Source of the DNA: JACDAE01 sp034438015
Lineage (GTDB): Bacteria; Chloroflexota; Ktedonobacteria; Ktedonobacterales; Ktedonobacteraceae
Length of the DNA: 6,715 nucleotides
Direction of reading: 5' to 3'
Assembly (NCBI GenBank): GCA_034438015.1
Contig: DAOTTD010000209.1
Span: forward strand, 1 to 6,715
Every line of letters begins with the position of its first letter. Position 1 is the stretch's first letter. The notes under the pieces were generated by a model. It did not search any database and had not been told where the DNA came from. It saw nothing but the letters and a program-made list of their open reading frames with translations. Below, in pieces: positions 1-5,851 of this stretch. Made by a program: the position numbers and the translations under genes.

Positions 1-9
1 TTCCGCGTT

Positions 10-27
10 CACCTCGCGGGTGAGGAA
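10..27. repeat. Candidate left terminal inverted repeat of the two-ORF IS
   Basis: CACCTCG at 10-16 followed by GAGGAA at 22-27, with an internal hairpin TCACC-TCGCG-GGTGA at 9-23. It matches in inverted orientation the motif at 2111-2130. It lies 8 bp past the transposase stop. Weak: the match is short, and a +1 frame of the transposase stays open through it to the window edge. Confidence 0.25.
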
Positions 28-34
28 TTGCGCC

Positions 35-1648
35 TCACATCGGATTATCAGTTATCAAGGTTCTTTCCCTTGCCAGCTTTCCCCTCGCCTCTCTGGCGAG
101 TTTTAGCTGAACGGGTCGCACATCCAGCTCATACATGGTTTGTTCTTTCGCCTCCAAGTCTTCTAATGCACGTAATACTTCTTGCTGCCCTTTGCAATAG
201 CGTTCCAGTTTGCGTGTCTCAGTGCTCGCGTGTTCATCGGCCTGCTCTTGTTTGGGGCGAAATTGCACCATCTCTTCATGATTGAGTATCTGGCGCTTGC
301 AGGTCGACCGCCCGATGAGCTGATCAGTCATTCCTTGTTCTTGCCAGCCCTTCTGATCGAGCCTCAGTCGCCTGCCCAATTCCCTGGCGCGGTTCTGCTG
401 TTGCGCCTGCAGGCGTTCACACCGTTTCTCTGCAGCCGCTCTTCGCTTTCTGGCACTGATCTCCCACTGCTTGAGCCTGCTCAGCTGTTGTTGAAGGTGG
501 GCTCGCCGCCTGGTCACTTCCGAGTTCTCCACGGGCGCTTTGGCGAACCCGTGATTGGTGTCCATTCCTAAAGGCCGTAAATAGTCTTTGATGATATTTT
601 CTTGCTTCGGCCACCGCTGAATATAGGTCTGGGCGAGCTCGACCGCATCGATGGTCGAGGCCGTCGTGACAATGGGAATCAGTTTGGGAGTCACCTGGGC
701 CACTGGGGCCGCAGTCGCTTGCCAGCCCTCTTGCTGCCATGCTGGCTCGTTATGCGCACGCTTTGCATCTGGCACCGATGGCTCGACCGCGATGAAGCGG
801 CGCAGATCACGGATCAGAGCCACCTGCAAGCACAGCTGTTCCCCCGGATGATCAGGTCGTGGCAAACTGATACGTGCGGGAGCGACTTCTCGCACGATCT
901 GGCCCCGCGTATCTGTCGAGAGCGGAACAAAGGTTCCCACCTCGGAGAACGAGGTCAGATCCTGATACTGGTTGGTTCGCAAGATCGTCACCACCGTTCG
1001 CCCATCGGCGTGCAAGCGGGCGAGGAACTCGGTGCCCATGCCTTCTCGGTCCACGATGATCCGCTTGACCCGCATGAGTCCCTCGTTGCCTTCATAGCGT
1101 GCAATGATGGAAGGCAACCCGACCATCAAATGCTGATCTCCCCGGTGCGTCGTGGCAAGCAAGGGATGTCCCTCTTCATCATGGAGCAACACCAGTGCGC
1201 GACATCCCAGAATCGTTCCCAGGCGCCCAACCAGTCCACGGGGAATGAGCCTATCGCTGTAGACGGGCTTGCGGTGCCCATCGATGTAGCAGGTCAGTGA
1301 TTTGGATGGCTCTGATGCTTCCTCTGGCGTCTGCCACAACTGCGCCGTCCACGTTGCCAGAGCATCCGTCAAGAGTTCTGCTCCCGAAGCCGAAGCCACC
1401 TGCGACAAAAACGCTTCCGTATAGCGGTATCCATACGCCCGCTTGCGCCCGGTGAGCAGGGCTAACCCATCGGCGGTGTACCCGCGCAGGTCCCAGGTGC
1501 GGTGCAGGCCAACAGCCCCAAGAAACAGTAATGTCAGCAGCAGTCTCAGGTGCGTTCCCACCAATGAAGGATGTGCTCTCGTGCTCTGGATTGACAGAGC
1601 TTCACAGAGCGGTGTGATCAGGTTCGTCTCACTTGCCGCTGCTAACAA
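35..1648 (-). CDS. DDE transposase (second ORF of IS), probably expressed as frameshift fusion
   Basis: Probable transposase that cuts and joins the IS ends. In the 537-residue reading, the candidate acidic triad is D123 in YIDGHRKPVYS, D200 in IIVDREGMGTEF and E350 in YIQRWPKQENIIKDY. The last resembles the Y-x-R-W-x-x-QEN motif around the catalytic Glu of IS4-like DDE enzymes. Residues about 375-510 are charged and heptad-like (coiled coil). The only start is a TTG at 1648 with no clear ribosome binding site. The same frame is open back to 1735 and upstream encodes SLWIEPGYHQSAGSLLLL, which reads as genuine protein sequence. Together this suggests the real product begins in the small upstream ORF and shifts frame at the A8 run. 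Related proteins, as I recall them, carry a further C-terminal domain after the coiled coil that is absent here, so C-terminal truncation is possible. Confidence 0.75.
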   Translation of the reverse strand: MLAAASETNLITPLCEALSIQSTRAHPSLVGTHLRLLLTLLFLGAVGLHRTWDLRGYTADGLALLTGRKRAYGYRYTEAFLSQVASASGAELLTDALATWTAQLWQTPEEASEPSKSLTCYIDGHRKPVYSDRLIPRGLVGRLGTILGCRALVLLHDEEGHPLLATTHRGDQHLMVGLPSIIARYEGNEGLMRVKRIIVDREGMGTEFLARLHADGRTVVTILRTNQYQDLTSFSEVGTFVPLSTDTRGQIVREVAPARISLPRPDHPGEQLCLQVALIRDLRRFIAVEPSVPDAKRAHNEPAWQQEGWQATAAPVAQVTPKLIPIVTTASTIDAVELAQTYIQRWPKQENIIKDYLRPLGMDTNHGFAKAPVENSEVTRRRAHLQQQLSRLKQWEISARKRRAAAEKRCERLQAQQQNRARELGRRLRLDQKGWQEQGMTDQLIGRSTCKRQILNHEEMVQFRPKQEQADEHASTETRKLERYCKGQQEVLRALEDLEAKEQTMYELDVRPVQLKLAREARGKLARERTLITDNPM

Positions 1649-1682
1649 TAATAGGCTGCCTGCACTCTGGTGGTATCCCGGC

Positions 1683-2090
1683 TCAATCCAGAGGGAAACG
1701 TTGGGCTTTTTTTTCCCGCCGCCCTTTCCGGCGGCTCAGTCCGAGGGAGGCGCGAACGCGGTTGAGTTGGCTCACACTGATGCTTTGACCGAAGCGTTCT
1801 TCAATGGCTTGTTGCACGACAGGACTCGACACCGAAGGGGTTGTCTGGCAGAACTCAATGAGCACGGCTCGCACCTCACCACGCAGCTTGATCGGGTGAC
1901 CATGCCGTCCGTCGGTGTAGCCTGTCTCTCCTTCGGTCCGCACCCGCTGGAGGAGCCGATACACGGTCGCACGATGCATAGGAACCACACTCTGGCTCCT
2001 GGCTTGCTGTACCGAGGCTCCCTGCTCAATCTGCTCGATCATCTCATGTTTGGCGGCTTGACGCTGCTGTGGGGAAACGCTTGCTTGCAT
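1683..2090 (-). CDS. Helix-turn-helix DNA-binding protein, first ORF of IS
   Basis: A 135-aa protein beginning at an ATG with an AGAAGGAAG ribosome binding site 8 nt upstream. Residues about 15-55 (EMIEQIEQGASVQQARSQS then HRATVYRLLQRV) form a homeodomain-like/HTH_29-type helix-turn-helix. A second helical DNA-binding-like part follows (SSPVVQQAIEERF then SVSQLNRVRASLGLS). The basic tail SRRKGRREKK is encoded over the A8 run, and the stop follows seven codons later. The protein likely recognises the IS ends, alone or as the N-terminal domain of a fusion with the DDE ORF, which lies in the +1 frame just downstream. It could also act as a regulator when made alone. The HTH assignment is from sequence pattern only. 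Confidence 0.7.
   Translation of the reverse strand: MQASVSPQQRQAAKHEMIEQIEQGASVQQARSQSVVPMHRATVYRLLQRVRTEGETGYTDGRHGHPIKLRGEVRAVLIEFCQTTPSVSSPVVQQAIEERFGQSISVSQLNRVRASLGLSRRKGRREKKAQRFPLD
1707..1714 (-). promoter_or_regulatory. A8 slippery run linking the two IS frames
   Basis: On the coding strand the sequence reads CGG CGG GAA AAA AAA GCC in the HTH frame and GGG AAA AAA AAG CCC in the transposase frame. The transposase frame is open from 1735, so the frames overlap across 1683-1735 and the A8 run lies inside the overlap. Losing one A or gaining two A in the transcript, or a +1/-2 ribosomal shift, would fuse the proteins as ...GRREKK-PNVSLWIEPG.... Homopolymeric A runs are known sites of transcriptional slippage and programmed frameshifting in IS elements. 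A simple inactivating indel is the alternative. Confidence 0.55.
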
Positions 2091-2110
2091 GGTAGACTTC
2101 CTTCTCTTTC

Positions 2111-2130
2111 TTCCTCGCGCTCACGAGGTG
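2111..2130. repeat. Candidate right terminal inverted repeat of the two-ORF IS
   Basis: Read inward, CACCTCG (2130-2124) then GAGGAA (2116-2111), the same two blocks as at 10-27. CCTCG-CGCTCA-CGAGG also forms a 5-bp hairpin at 2113-2128. GTT flanks both candidate ends (7-9 and 2131-2133), a possible 3-bp target duplication. The predicted IS promoter lies outside this end, which argues against it being the true boundary. Confidence 0.25.
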
Positions 2131-2137
2131 GTTTCTG

Positions 2138-2166
2138 AGTCTAGCACGCTTTCAGGTTGCTGTCCA
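2138..2166 (-). promoter_or_regulatory. Sigma70-like promoter for the IS ORFs
   Basis: On the minus strand, TGGACA (2166-2161) is followed after exactly 17 nt by TAGACT (2143-2138), which is preceded by TGC as in extended -10 promoters. Predicted transcription start is near 2131, about 40 nt before the HTH ATG. Pattern match only. Confidence 0.4.
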
Positions 2167-2233
2167 GTCGCACAGCTTTTCTCTGTCGAGTACCTGATGA
2201 TCCACAGCGTTTTTCCCTCTTTCTTCTTTTTGG

Positions 2234-3952
2234 TTAGGCGGGAAGTCCCTCTCTCTCGGTCTCAGGTCGAAAGGACGGAAGCGTTACATGGAAGAGAGAC
2301 CCTTCTCCAGAGATGCTCTCTGCCCACACTTTTCCTGCATGCAGCTCAACAATCTGACGAACAATGGATAACCCCAGGCCCATTCCTCCAATATAGCGGG
2401 TCGTCTCTGAGTTGACTCGTTCATAGGCAGCAAAGATCTTTTCGAGCATCTGAGAAGGAATTCCTATTCCGTGGTCCTGGATCTGCATATGTACGCCCAT
2501 CTCCTCTCCCTGGAGTCGCACGACAATCTCCCCTCCATGAGGAGCGTACTTGACCGCATTGGAGAGTAAGTTGAGCAGAACCTGGGTGAGCTTGTCGGCA
2601 TCTCCTTCTATCAGCGGGAGCATGGCATCGCTTTCCAGATGAAAGGTATGTTGCAGGGCGGTCGGCTGTATACTCTTTATCACGGCAGTCACCAACGCAT
2701 GCAGATCCAGAGAGACACGTTTGAGTGTGATCTGACCTGCCTGCAGCTGTTGCTGATTCAGAATATCATCGGTTATACGACGCAGTCGGAGCGTACTGTC
2801 GTGGATATCCTGCACATACTCGATGACGCGTTCGTGGGTGAGACTGCTCAGCTGGTTTTGCAGTAATTCGCTAAAACCCTGAATACTAGTCAGGCCCGAA
2901 CGAAACTCATGACTGGTCAACGCAGTGAAATGGCGTAAGAGGTCATTGGCCTGCTCCACCTCAACCAGACGTGCTGCTTCCAGTCGAGTGCGCAATTGGG
3001 CCTCGAACTGACGAAAGCGCTCCAGGGCCAGAGCCAGTCGGTCGGCTACCCGCTCCGCTAAGACGACATCCATCTCAGTAAGTGGGTGCGTTTTCTTCAT
3101 CAGGACAAGAATTCCAATCAGCTGGTCCCCAAACTGTAGTGGGATGCCAAGTGCCGAATGGAGAGGAGTGCGCAGAGGGAGTGAAGACGGAGAGAACACA
3201 GAGAGATCAGGTATCAGTAGCAGGCGGCGCTCCCGCACAATCCTTCCCTGTATCTCTTCTCCCAAAAGGCGTTGGAGCCAGGAGAGGTCCTCCAACTCAA
3301 TACCAACCGCCGTATGCAAATGCAGTGTCATATCCTCGAGGTTTGGTACAAAGAGTGCCATGGCATCAACTGCCAGACTTTCACCCGCTCGCCGGAGCAA
3401 GGTTTGGACAAAGGTATCGATCCCCATAGAGGCCAGAGCGGTATCGGTCAAGGCTTGCAAGATGTGGAACTGTCGATTGATCTCCTCCGCGTGAAGACGT
3501 GCCTCCCGTTCCTGTGCCAGCAGACGCTCTCGTTCCTCCTCGGCTCGCTTGTGGGCCTGGATATCTTCGATGATGGAGATAAAATAGCAAGGTGTTCCTG
3601 TCTTCTCACGAACCAGAGAGACGGTAATGTTGACCCAGACGAAGGAGCTATCCTTGCGGATGTAGCGCTTCTCCATCGAATAGGTAGCAATCTCGCCGGA
3701 AAGAAGGCGACGGATAAAAGCCAGATCGATGTCTACGTCCTCAGGGAAGGTAATATCCTGGAAGGTGAGGCGAAGCAGTTCTTCGTGGGAATAACCGACG
3801 ATGGTGCAGAGTTTCTGATTCACCTGCAAGAAGCGCCCATCGGGCGCGACATGGGAAATCCCAACCGCAGCCTGTTCAAATGTGGCTTGGAAGCGCTGTT
3901 CGCTCTCCTGAAGGGTTTGCGGCAATGACATGTGCATGCGTCGCTTTGTCAA
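2234..3952 (-). CDS. Soluble PAS-GAF sensor histidine kinase
   Basis: A 572-aa two-component sensor kinase that autophosphorylates on His and would pass phosphate to a response regulator not present in this window. In order: a PAS domain with PAC motif (about 17-135, e.g. FEQAAVGISHVAPDGRFLQVN), a coiled linker (135-165), a GAF domain (about 165-315), HisKA with phospho-acceptor H348 in TSHEFRSGLTSIQGFSELL, and HATPase_c with N461/N465 (NLLSN), G1 DHGIGIP (493-499), F-box IFAAYER and G2 GGMGLGLS (522-529). No membrane segment is seen, so it is likely cytosolic; PAS or GAF probably senses a ligand, redox state or light. The H-box has SHEFRSG instead of the common SHELRTP. I chose TTG 3952 because AAGGAG lies 6 nt upstream. 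In-frame GTG 3997 and ATG 3970 lie inside the IS110 left end and cannot be ancestral. ATG 3937 and 3931 lack a binding site. Confidence 0.9.
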   Translation of the reverse strand: MTKRRMHMSLPQTLQESEQRFQATFEQAAVGISHVAPDGRFLQVNQKLCTIVGYSHEELLRLTFQDITFPEDVDIDLAFIRRLLSGEIATYSMEKRYIRKDSSFVWVNITVSLVREKTGTPCYFISIIEDIQAHKRAEEERERLLAQEREARLHAEEINRQFHILQALTDTALASMGIDTFVQTLLRRAGESLAVDAMALFVPNLEDMTLHLHTAVGIELEDLSWLQRLLGEEIQGRIVRERRLLLIPDLSVFSPSSLPLRTPLHSALGIPLQFGDQLIGILVLMKKTHPLTEMDVVLAERVADRLALALERFRQFEAQLRTRLEAARLVEVEQANDLLRHFTALTSHEFRSGLTSIQGFSELLQNQLSSLTHERVIEYVQDIHDSTLRLRRITDDILNQQQLQAGQITLKRVSLDLHALVTAVIKSIQPTALQHTFHLESDAMLPLIEGDADKLTQVLLNLLSNAVKYAPHGGEIVVRLQGEEMGVHMQIQDHGIGIPSQMLEKIFAAYERVNSETTRYIGGMGLGLSIVRQIVELHAGKVWAESISGEGSLFHVTLPSFRPETEREGLPA

Positions 3953-3954
3953 AG

Positions 3955-3968
3955 GAAACTCCTTATAC
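3955..3968 (+). other. IS110 left junction: left target, CT core, right donor
   Basis: GAAACTC (left target flank, 3955-3961), CT core (3962-3963), TATAC (right donor, first element bases, 3964-3968). The flank plus first core base matches RNA 4058-4065 (GATACTCC) in 7 of 8 positions. CTTATAC is the exact reverse complement of RNA 4157-4163 (GTATAAG). Confidence 0.75.
3959..3964 (-). promoter_or_regulatory. Kinase ribosome binding site rebuilt at the IS110 junction
   Basis: AAGGAG on the minus strand, 6 nt before TTG 3952. It decides the kinase start. Three bases come from the original flank, two are the CT core, and one (3964) is the first base of the IS110 left end. In the reconstructed empty site the sequence would be GAAAGGAG, so insertion kept the core of the site. 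Confidence 0.65.
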
Positions 3969-3970
3969 AT

Positions 3971-3976
3971 TAAACT
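3971..3976 (+). promoter_or_regulatory. -10 half of the circle-junction promoter for the bridge RNA
   Basis: TAAACT lies 8 nt before the first RNA hairpin. In the circular form (right end joined to left end through one CT) it sits 18 nt after TTGACT of the right end, giving a start near 3983. In the integrated copy the flank offers only TTGTCA (3946-3951) at 19 nt, a weaker arrangement. Confidence 0.5.
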
Positions 3977-3983
3977 AGTAACA

Positions 3984-4183
3984 AGCCCTCTCGACACAGG
4001 GCTGGAACAAGGGTAGACTTGTTCTATACAACCGTTGAACTCGTCGGGGAAAGTCTAGATACTCCACCCGGCTCGACCGATTGAGAAAGCTCGCACTTCC
4101 CCGACGCTGTTCCTGAGCCAAAGCGATCATGAGAGAGTCGCGCTTCGAGCGCCATAGTATAAGGGCACGCAAGCTCAGGAACC
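3984..4183 (+). ncRNA. Putative IS110 bridge RNA with target- and donor-binding loops
   Basis: About 200 nt between the left end and the recombinase fold into a series of hairpins: AGCCCT/AGGGCT (3984-4003, 8-nt loop); GAACAAG/CTTGTTC (4005-4024, 6-nt loop); CGTCGGGGAAAGT/ACTTCCCCGACG (4042-4054 with 4095-4106, one bulged A); and GTTCCTGAGC/GCTCAGGAAC (4109-4118 with 4173-4182), which encloses a small GCGCT-TCG-AGCGC hairpin (4140-4152). The third stem encloses the proposed target loop: left guide 4058-4065, right guide 4083-4089. The fourth encloses the donor loop: left guide 4132-4139, right guide 4157-4163. Each guide matches the expected strand at an element junction. In IS621 such an RNA binds the recombinase and brings donor and target together. 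The structures and matches are seen in the sequence; the role is inferred from that family. The 5' and 3' ends are approximate. Confidence 0.8.
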
Positions 4184-4208
4184 ATGTTTGCAGAGAGGAG
4201 CGTTTTTC

Positions 4209-5423
4209 ATGTGGTATACCGGAATTGACTGGGCAAATGCTCATCATGACGCCCTGGTCATTGATGAATGGGGTCATCAACTCGGATCTCTTCGTGTCAG
4301 CCACACTGCGCAAGGGCTGGCAAAGCTGAACACCTTTTTGGAGCAGATCATTGGAACGGCCTCTAAAGAGCAAATGGCCTGCATCATTGAAACCACGCAT
4401 GGCCTGCTGATTGCTCAGTTGTTGGAAGCAGGCTGGCCAGTCTACCCAGTCAACCCTCGCACGGTGGATCGAAAGCGAGGAGCCTCTGGAGCCAAGACCG
4501 ATCTGATTGATGCTTACCTGCTGGCGAAAACAGGGCGGGCTGACTTTGCCGATTTGCACCGTCTCACTCCTGACAGTGAGCAGGTGGCCGAATTGAAACT
4601 GCTTACGCGGGATCAGGATAGCTTGATCCAGATGCAAACGCGCCTGGTCAATCAGCTCACTGCTTGTCTTAAAGCCTATTACCCAGTAGCTCTGGATCTC
4701 TTTGGCAAATTGCATCAAAAGAGCACGTTGCTGTTCTTGCAGACCTACCCCACACCACAAGAGGCGGCGGCGGCCTCGGTTGAGCAGATCCAGCAGGTGC
4801 TCAGGCAAACGAGACATCCACAAGCCAGGAAGGTGGCTCTCTCCATCATCGAGCAGTTGCAGCAACCCCAGTTGCAAGCCGACGCGGTGACCACGCGTAG
4901 CAAGTCGCGTTTGATGCTCGCCTTGGTGCGTCAACTGCTGCCGTTGAGCGAGCAAATCGCTGAGTATGATAAGGAGATCAGCGCCCTTTTTTTGACCCAT
5001 CCTGACCACGAGATCTTTGCAAGCTTGCCGCGCGCAGGTAAACATCTGGCTCCTCGGCTGCTGGCAGAGATTGGTGATGACCGGAGCCGCTACCTGGATG
5101 CCAGCAGTCTGCAAGCCTTGGGTGGCACCTCGCCCGTCCTGTTTCAAAGCGGGGCATATGCCAAAGCGCATCGCCGCCTGGGGTGTATCAAACCTCTGCG
5201 CAATGCCCTTCATCAGTTCGCCTGGCAAAGCACGCAAAGTGAACCGTGGGCCAGAGCCTATTATCAACGCAAACGAGCTGAGGGCAAAAGCCATACAGTG
5301 GCCGTGCGAGCACTTGCCAACATTTGGGTCAGGATCATCTTCGCGATGTGGACCCACTACTGCTGCTACCAAGCGGCGACGTTTGAGCTGGCACAGCAGC
5401 TGCATGCTCGCAGAGCGGCATAG
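4209..5423 (+). CDS. IS110-family RNA-guided recombinase (transposase)
   Basis: A 404-aa IS110 recombinase that catalyses seamless excision and integration. The N-terminal DEDD RuvC-like domain shows D7 (YTGIDWA), E61 (CIIETTHG), and D98 and D101 (GAKTDLIDAY), spaced as in IS621. A helical, Gln-rich coiled-coil middle part follows (about 130-255). The C-terminal Transposase_20 domain has LPRAGKHLAPRLLAEIGD and the segment LGGTSPVLFQSGAYAKAHRR with the candidate nucleophile S314. I chose ATG 4209 because GAGAGGAG lies 8 nt upstream and the protein then begins MWYTGIDW, typical of the family; an in-frame TTG at 4188 is less likely. The gene begins 26 nt after the guide-RNA structure, so both may share a transcript. 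All catalytic residues are present and the frame is intact, so the enzyme looks functional. Confidence 0.93.
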   Translation: MWYTGIDWANAHHDALVIDEWGHQLGSLRVSHTAQGLAKLNTFLEQIIGTASKEQMACIIETTHGLLIAQLLEAGWPVYPVNPRTVDRKRGASGAKTDLIDAYLLAKTGRADFADLHRLTPDSEQVAELKLLTRDQDSLIQMQTRLVNQLTACLKAYYPVALDLFGKLHQKSTLLFLQTYPTPQEAAAASVEQIQQVLRQTRHPQARKVALSIIEQLQQPQLQADAVTTRSKSRLMLALVRQLLPLSEQIAEYDKEISALFLTHPDHEIFASLPRAGKHLAPRLLAEIGDDRSRYLDASSLQALGGTSPVLFQSGAYAKAHRRLGCIKPLRNALHQFAWQSTQSEPWARAYYQRKRAEGKSHTVAVRALANIWVRIIFAMWTHYCCYQAATFELAQQLHARRAA

Positions 5424-5516
5424 TGCTGCATCTGCGTGCATCTCAGGCGGCTGGTGTCTATGGGGGGCCAGGCATCTGCATCGGTTCGCACTTGCTGAGC
5501 GGCTCTTTTCGATACC

Positions 5517-5539
5517 ACCACGCAAGCTTTTGGCGTGGT
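5517..5539 (+). repeat. Hairpin in the IS110 right-end non-coding region
   Basis: ACCACGC (5517-5523) pairs with GCGTGGT (5533-5539) around a 9-nt loop, 94 nt after the recombinase stop. No T-run follows, so it is not a convincing intrinsic terminator. The rest of 5424-5641 holds no ORF; near its end is TGGTCC repeated around a CCAAATTGG palindrome (5602-5617). Confidence 0.45.
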
Positions 5540-5626
5540 TGACTTTCCTGTACCCACTTGCTGGCATTGCGCCTTTCCTCATACTTTCGGATTTTTTCTG
5601 CTGGTCCAAATTGGTCCCAAAAAGAC

Positions 5627-5632
5627 TTGACT
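5627..5632 (+). promoter_or_regulatory. -35 half of the circle-junction promoter
   Basis: TTGACT, one base from the -35 consensus, lies 9 bp inside the right end. It points outward and has no matching -10 in the present flank. Joined to the left end through the CT core, it is spaced 18 nt from TAAACT. A promoter formed only in the circular intermediate is known for IS621-type elements. Confidence 0.5.
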
Positions 5633-5634
5633 AT

Positions 5635-5648
5635 AGAGAGTCTTTCTC
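5635..5648 (+). other. IS110 right junction: left donor, CT core, right target
   Basis: AGAGAGT (left donor, last element bases, 5635-5641), CT core (5642-5643), TTCTC (right target flank, 5644-5648). AGAGAGTC is identical to RNA 4132-4139. CTTTCTC is the exact reverse complement of RNA 4083-4089 (GAGAAAG). Confidence 0.75.
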
Positions 5649-5751
5649 TGCAGACTCGCTCTCTCATCGTGTCTGCATCATTGAGCCAACTGGGGCATGA
5701 CCCAAGAGATGCCTTTTTCTCAAAAGCGAAGAAGTCTTGGACTCCCCTTTC

Positions 5752-5757
5752 AGTATA
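5752..5757 (-). promoter_or_regulatory. Possible displaced -10 box of the kinase
   Basis: TATACT on the minus strand, five of six consensus bases, about 105 nt upstream of the IS110 right junction. No good -35 box is seen at the right spacing. If the kinase was once transcribed from here, the IS110 insertion now separates promoter and gene. Confidence 0.2.
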
Positions 5758-5851
5758 CAGAAAAGAGCAAAGAGAGCCCATTTGAGCACAGAGGTGCTCT
5801 CATTCCTCGTATTTCGTTCTCTCGGAGATACTTCATCAGGATCTCGCGCTA

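Larger units (their letters stand above)
35..2166 (-). mobile_element. Two-ORF insertion sequence with HTH and DDE proteins; ends unresolved
   Basis: The span covers a promoter, a small helix-turn-helix gene and a large DDE transposase gene, all on the minus strand and separated by an A8 slippery run. This is the usual plan of an insertion sequence whose transposase is made by fusing two frames. The stated limits are the supported minimum, from the promoter -35 box to the transposase stop. The true ends are not settled. A 7-bp inverted repeat at 10-16 and 2124-2130 is one candidate, but the best promoter lies outside it. The element sits about 100 bp downstream of the kinase stop. I cannot name the IS family with confidence. 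Confidence 0.65.
3962..5643 (+). mobile_element. Complete IS110-family element with CT core at both ends
   Basis: The element spans from the left core CT (3962-3963) to the right core CT (5642-5643): about 1,680 bp, counting one core copy. It has no terminal inverted repeats and no duplication beyond the dinucleotide, as expected for IS110. From left to right it holds the left end, a structured guide-RNA region (3984-4183), the recombinase gene (4209-5423) and a 218-nt non-coding right end. The boundaries were inferred from four complementarities between the RNA loops and the sequences at both junctions, all pointing to the same CT. The RNA lies upstream of the gene, as in the IS110 group proper rather than the IS1111 group. 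No homolog alignment was available to confirm the ends. Confidence 0.85.

Noticed and set aside
602..1300. Plus-strand open frame of 232 codons
   Set aside because: Lies antisense to the DDE transposase and has no recognisable domain; a shadow of codon bias.
1443..2138. Plus-strand open frame of 231 codons
   Set aside because: Antisense across the start of the transposase and the HTH gene, with no domain and no ribosome binding site.
3953..3997. Longer kinase start at GTG 3997 or ATG 3970
   Set aside because: Both lie inside the IS110 left end as set by the guide matches, and neither has a ribosome binding site.
3984..4183. Reading the upstream IS110 hairpins as a riboswitch or transcription attenuator
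   Set aside because: No T-run follows the stems, and the loop sequences are better explained by exact matches to the element's own junctions.
3975..5609. Minus-strand open frame of 544 codons opposite the IS110 recombinase
   Set aside because: It is antisense to a recombinase with all catalytic motifs; its translation has no recognisable domain and crosses both the guide-RNA region and the right end.
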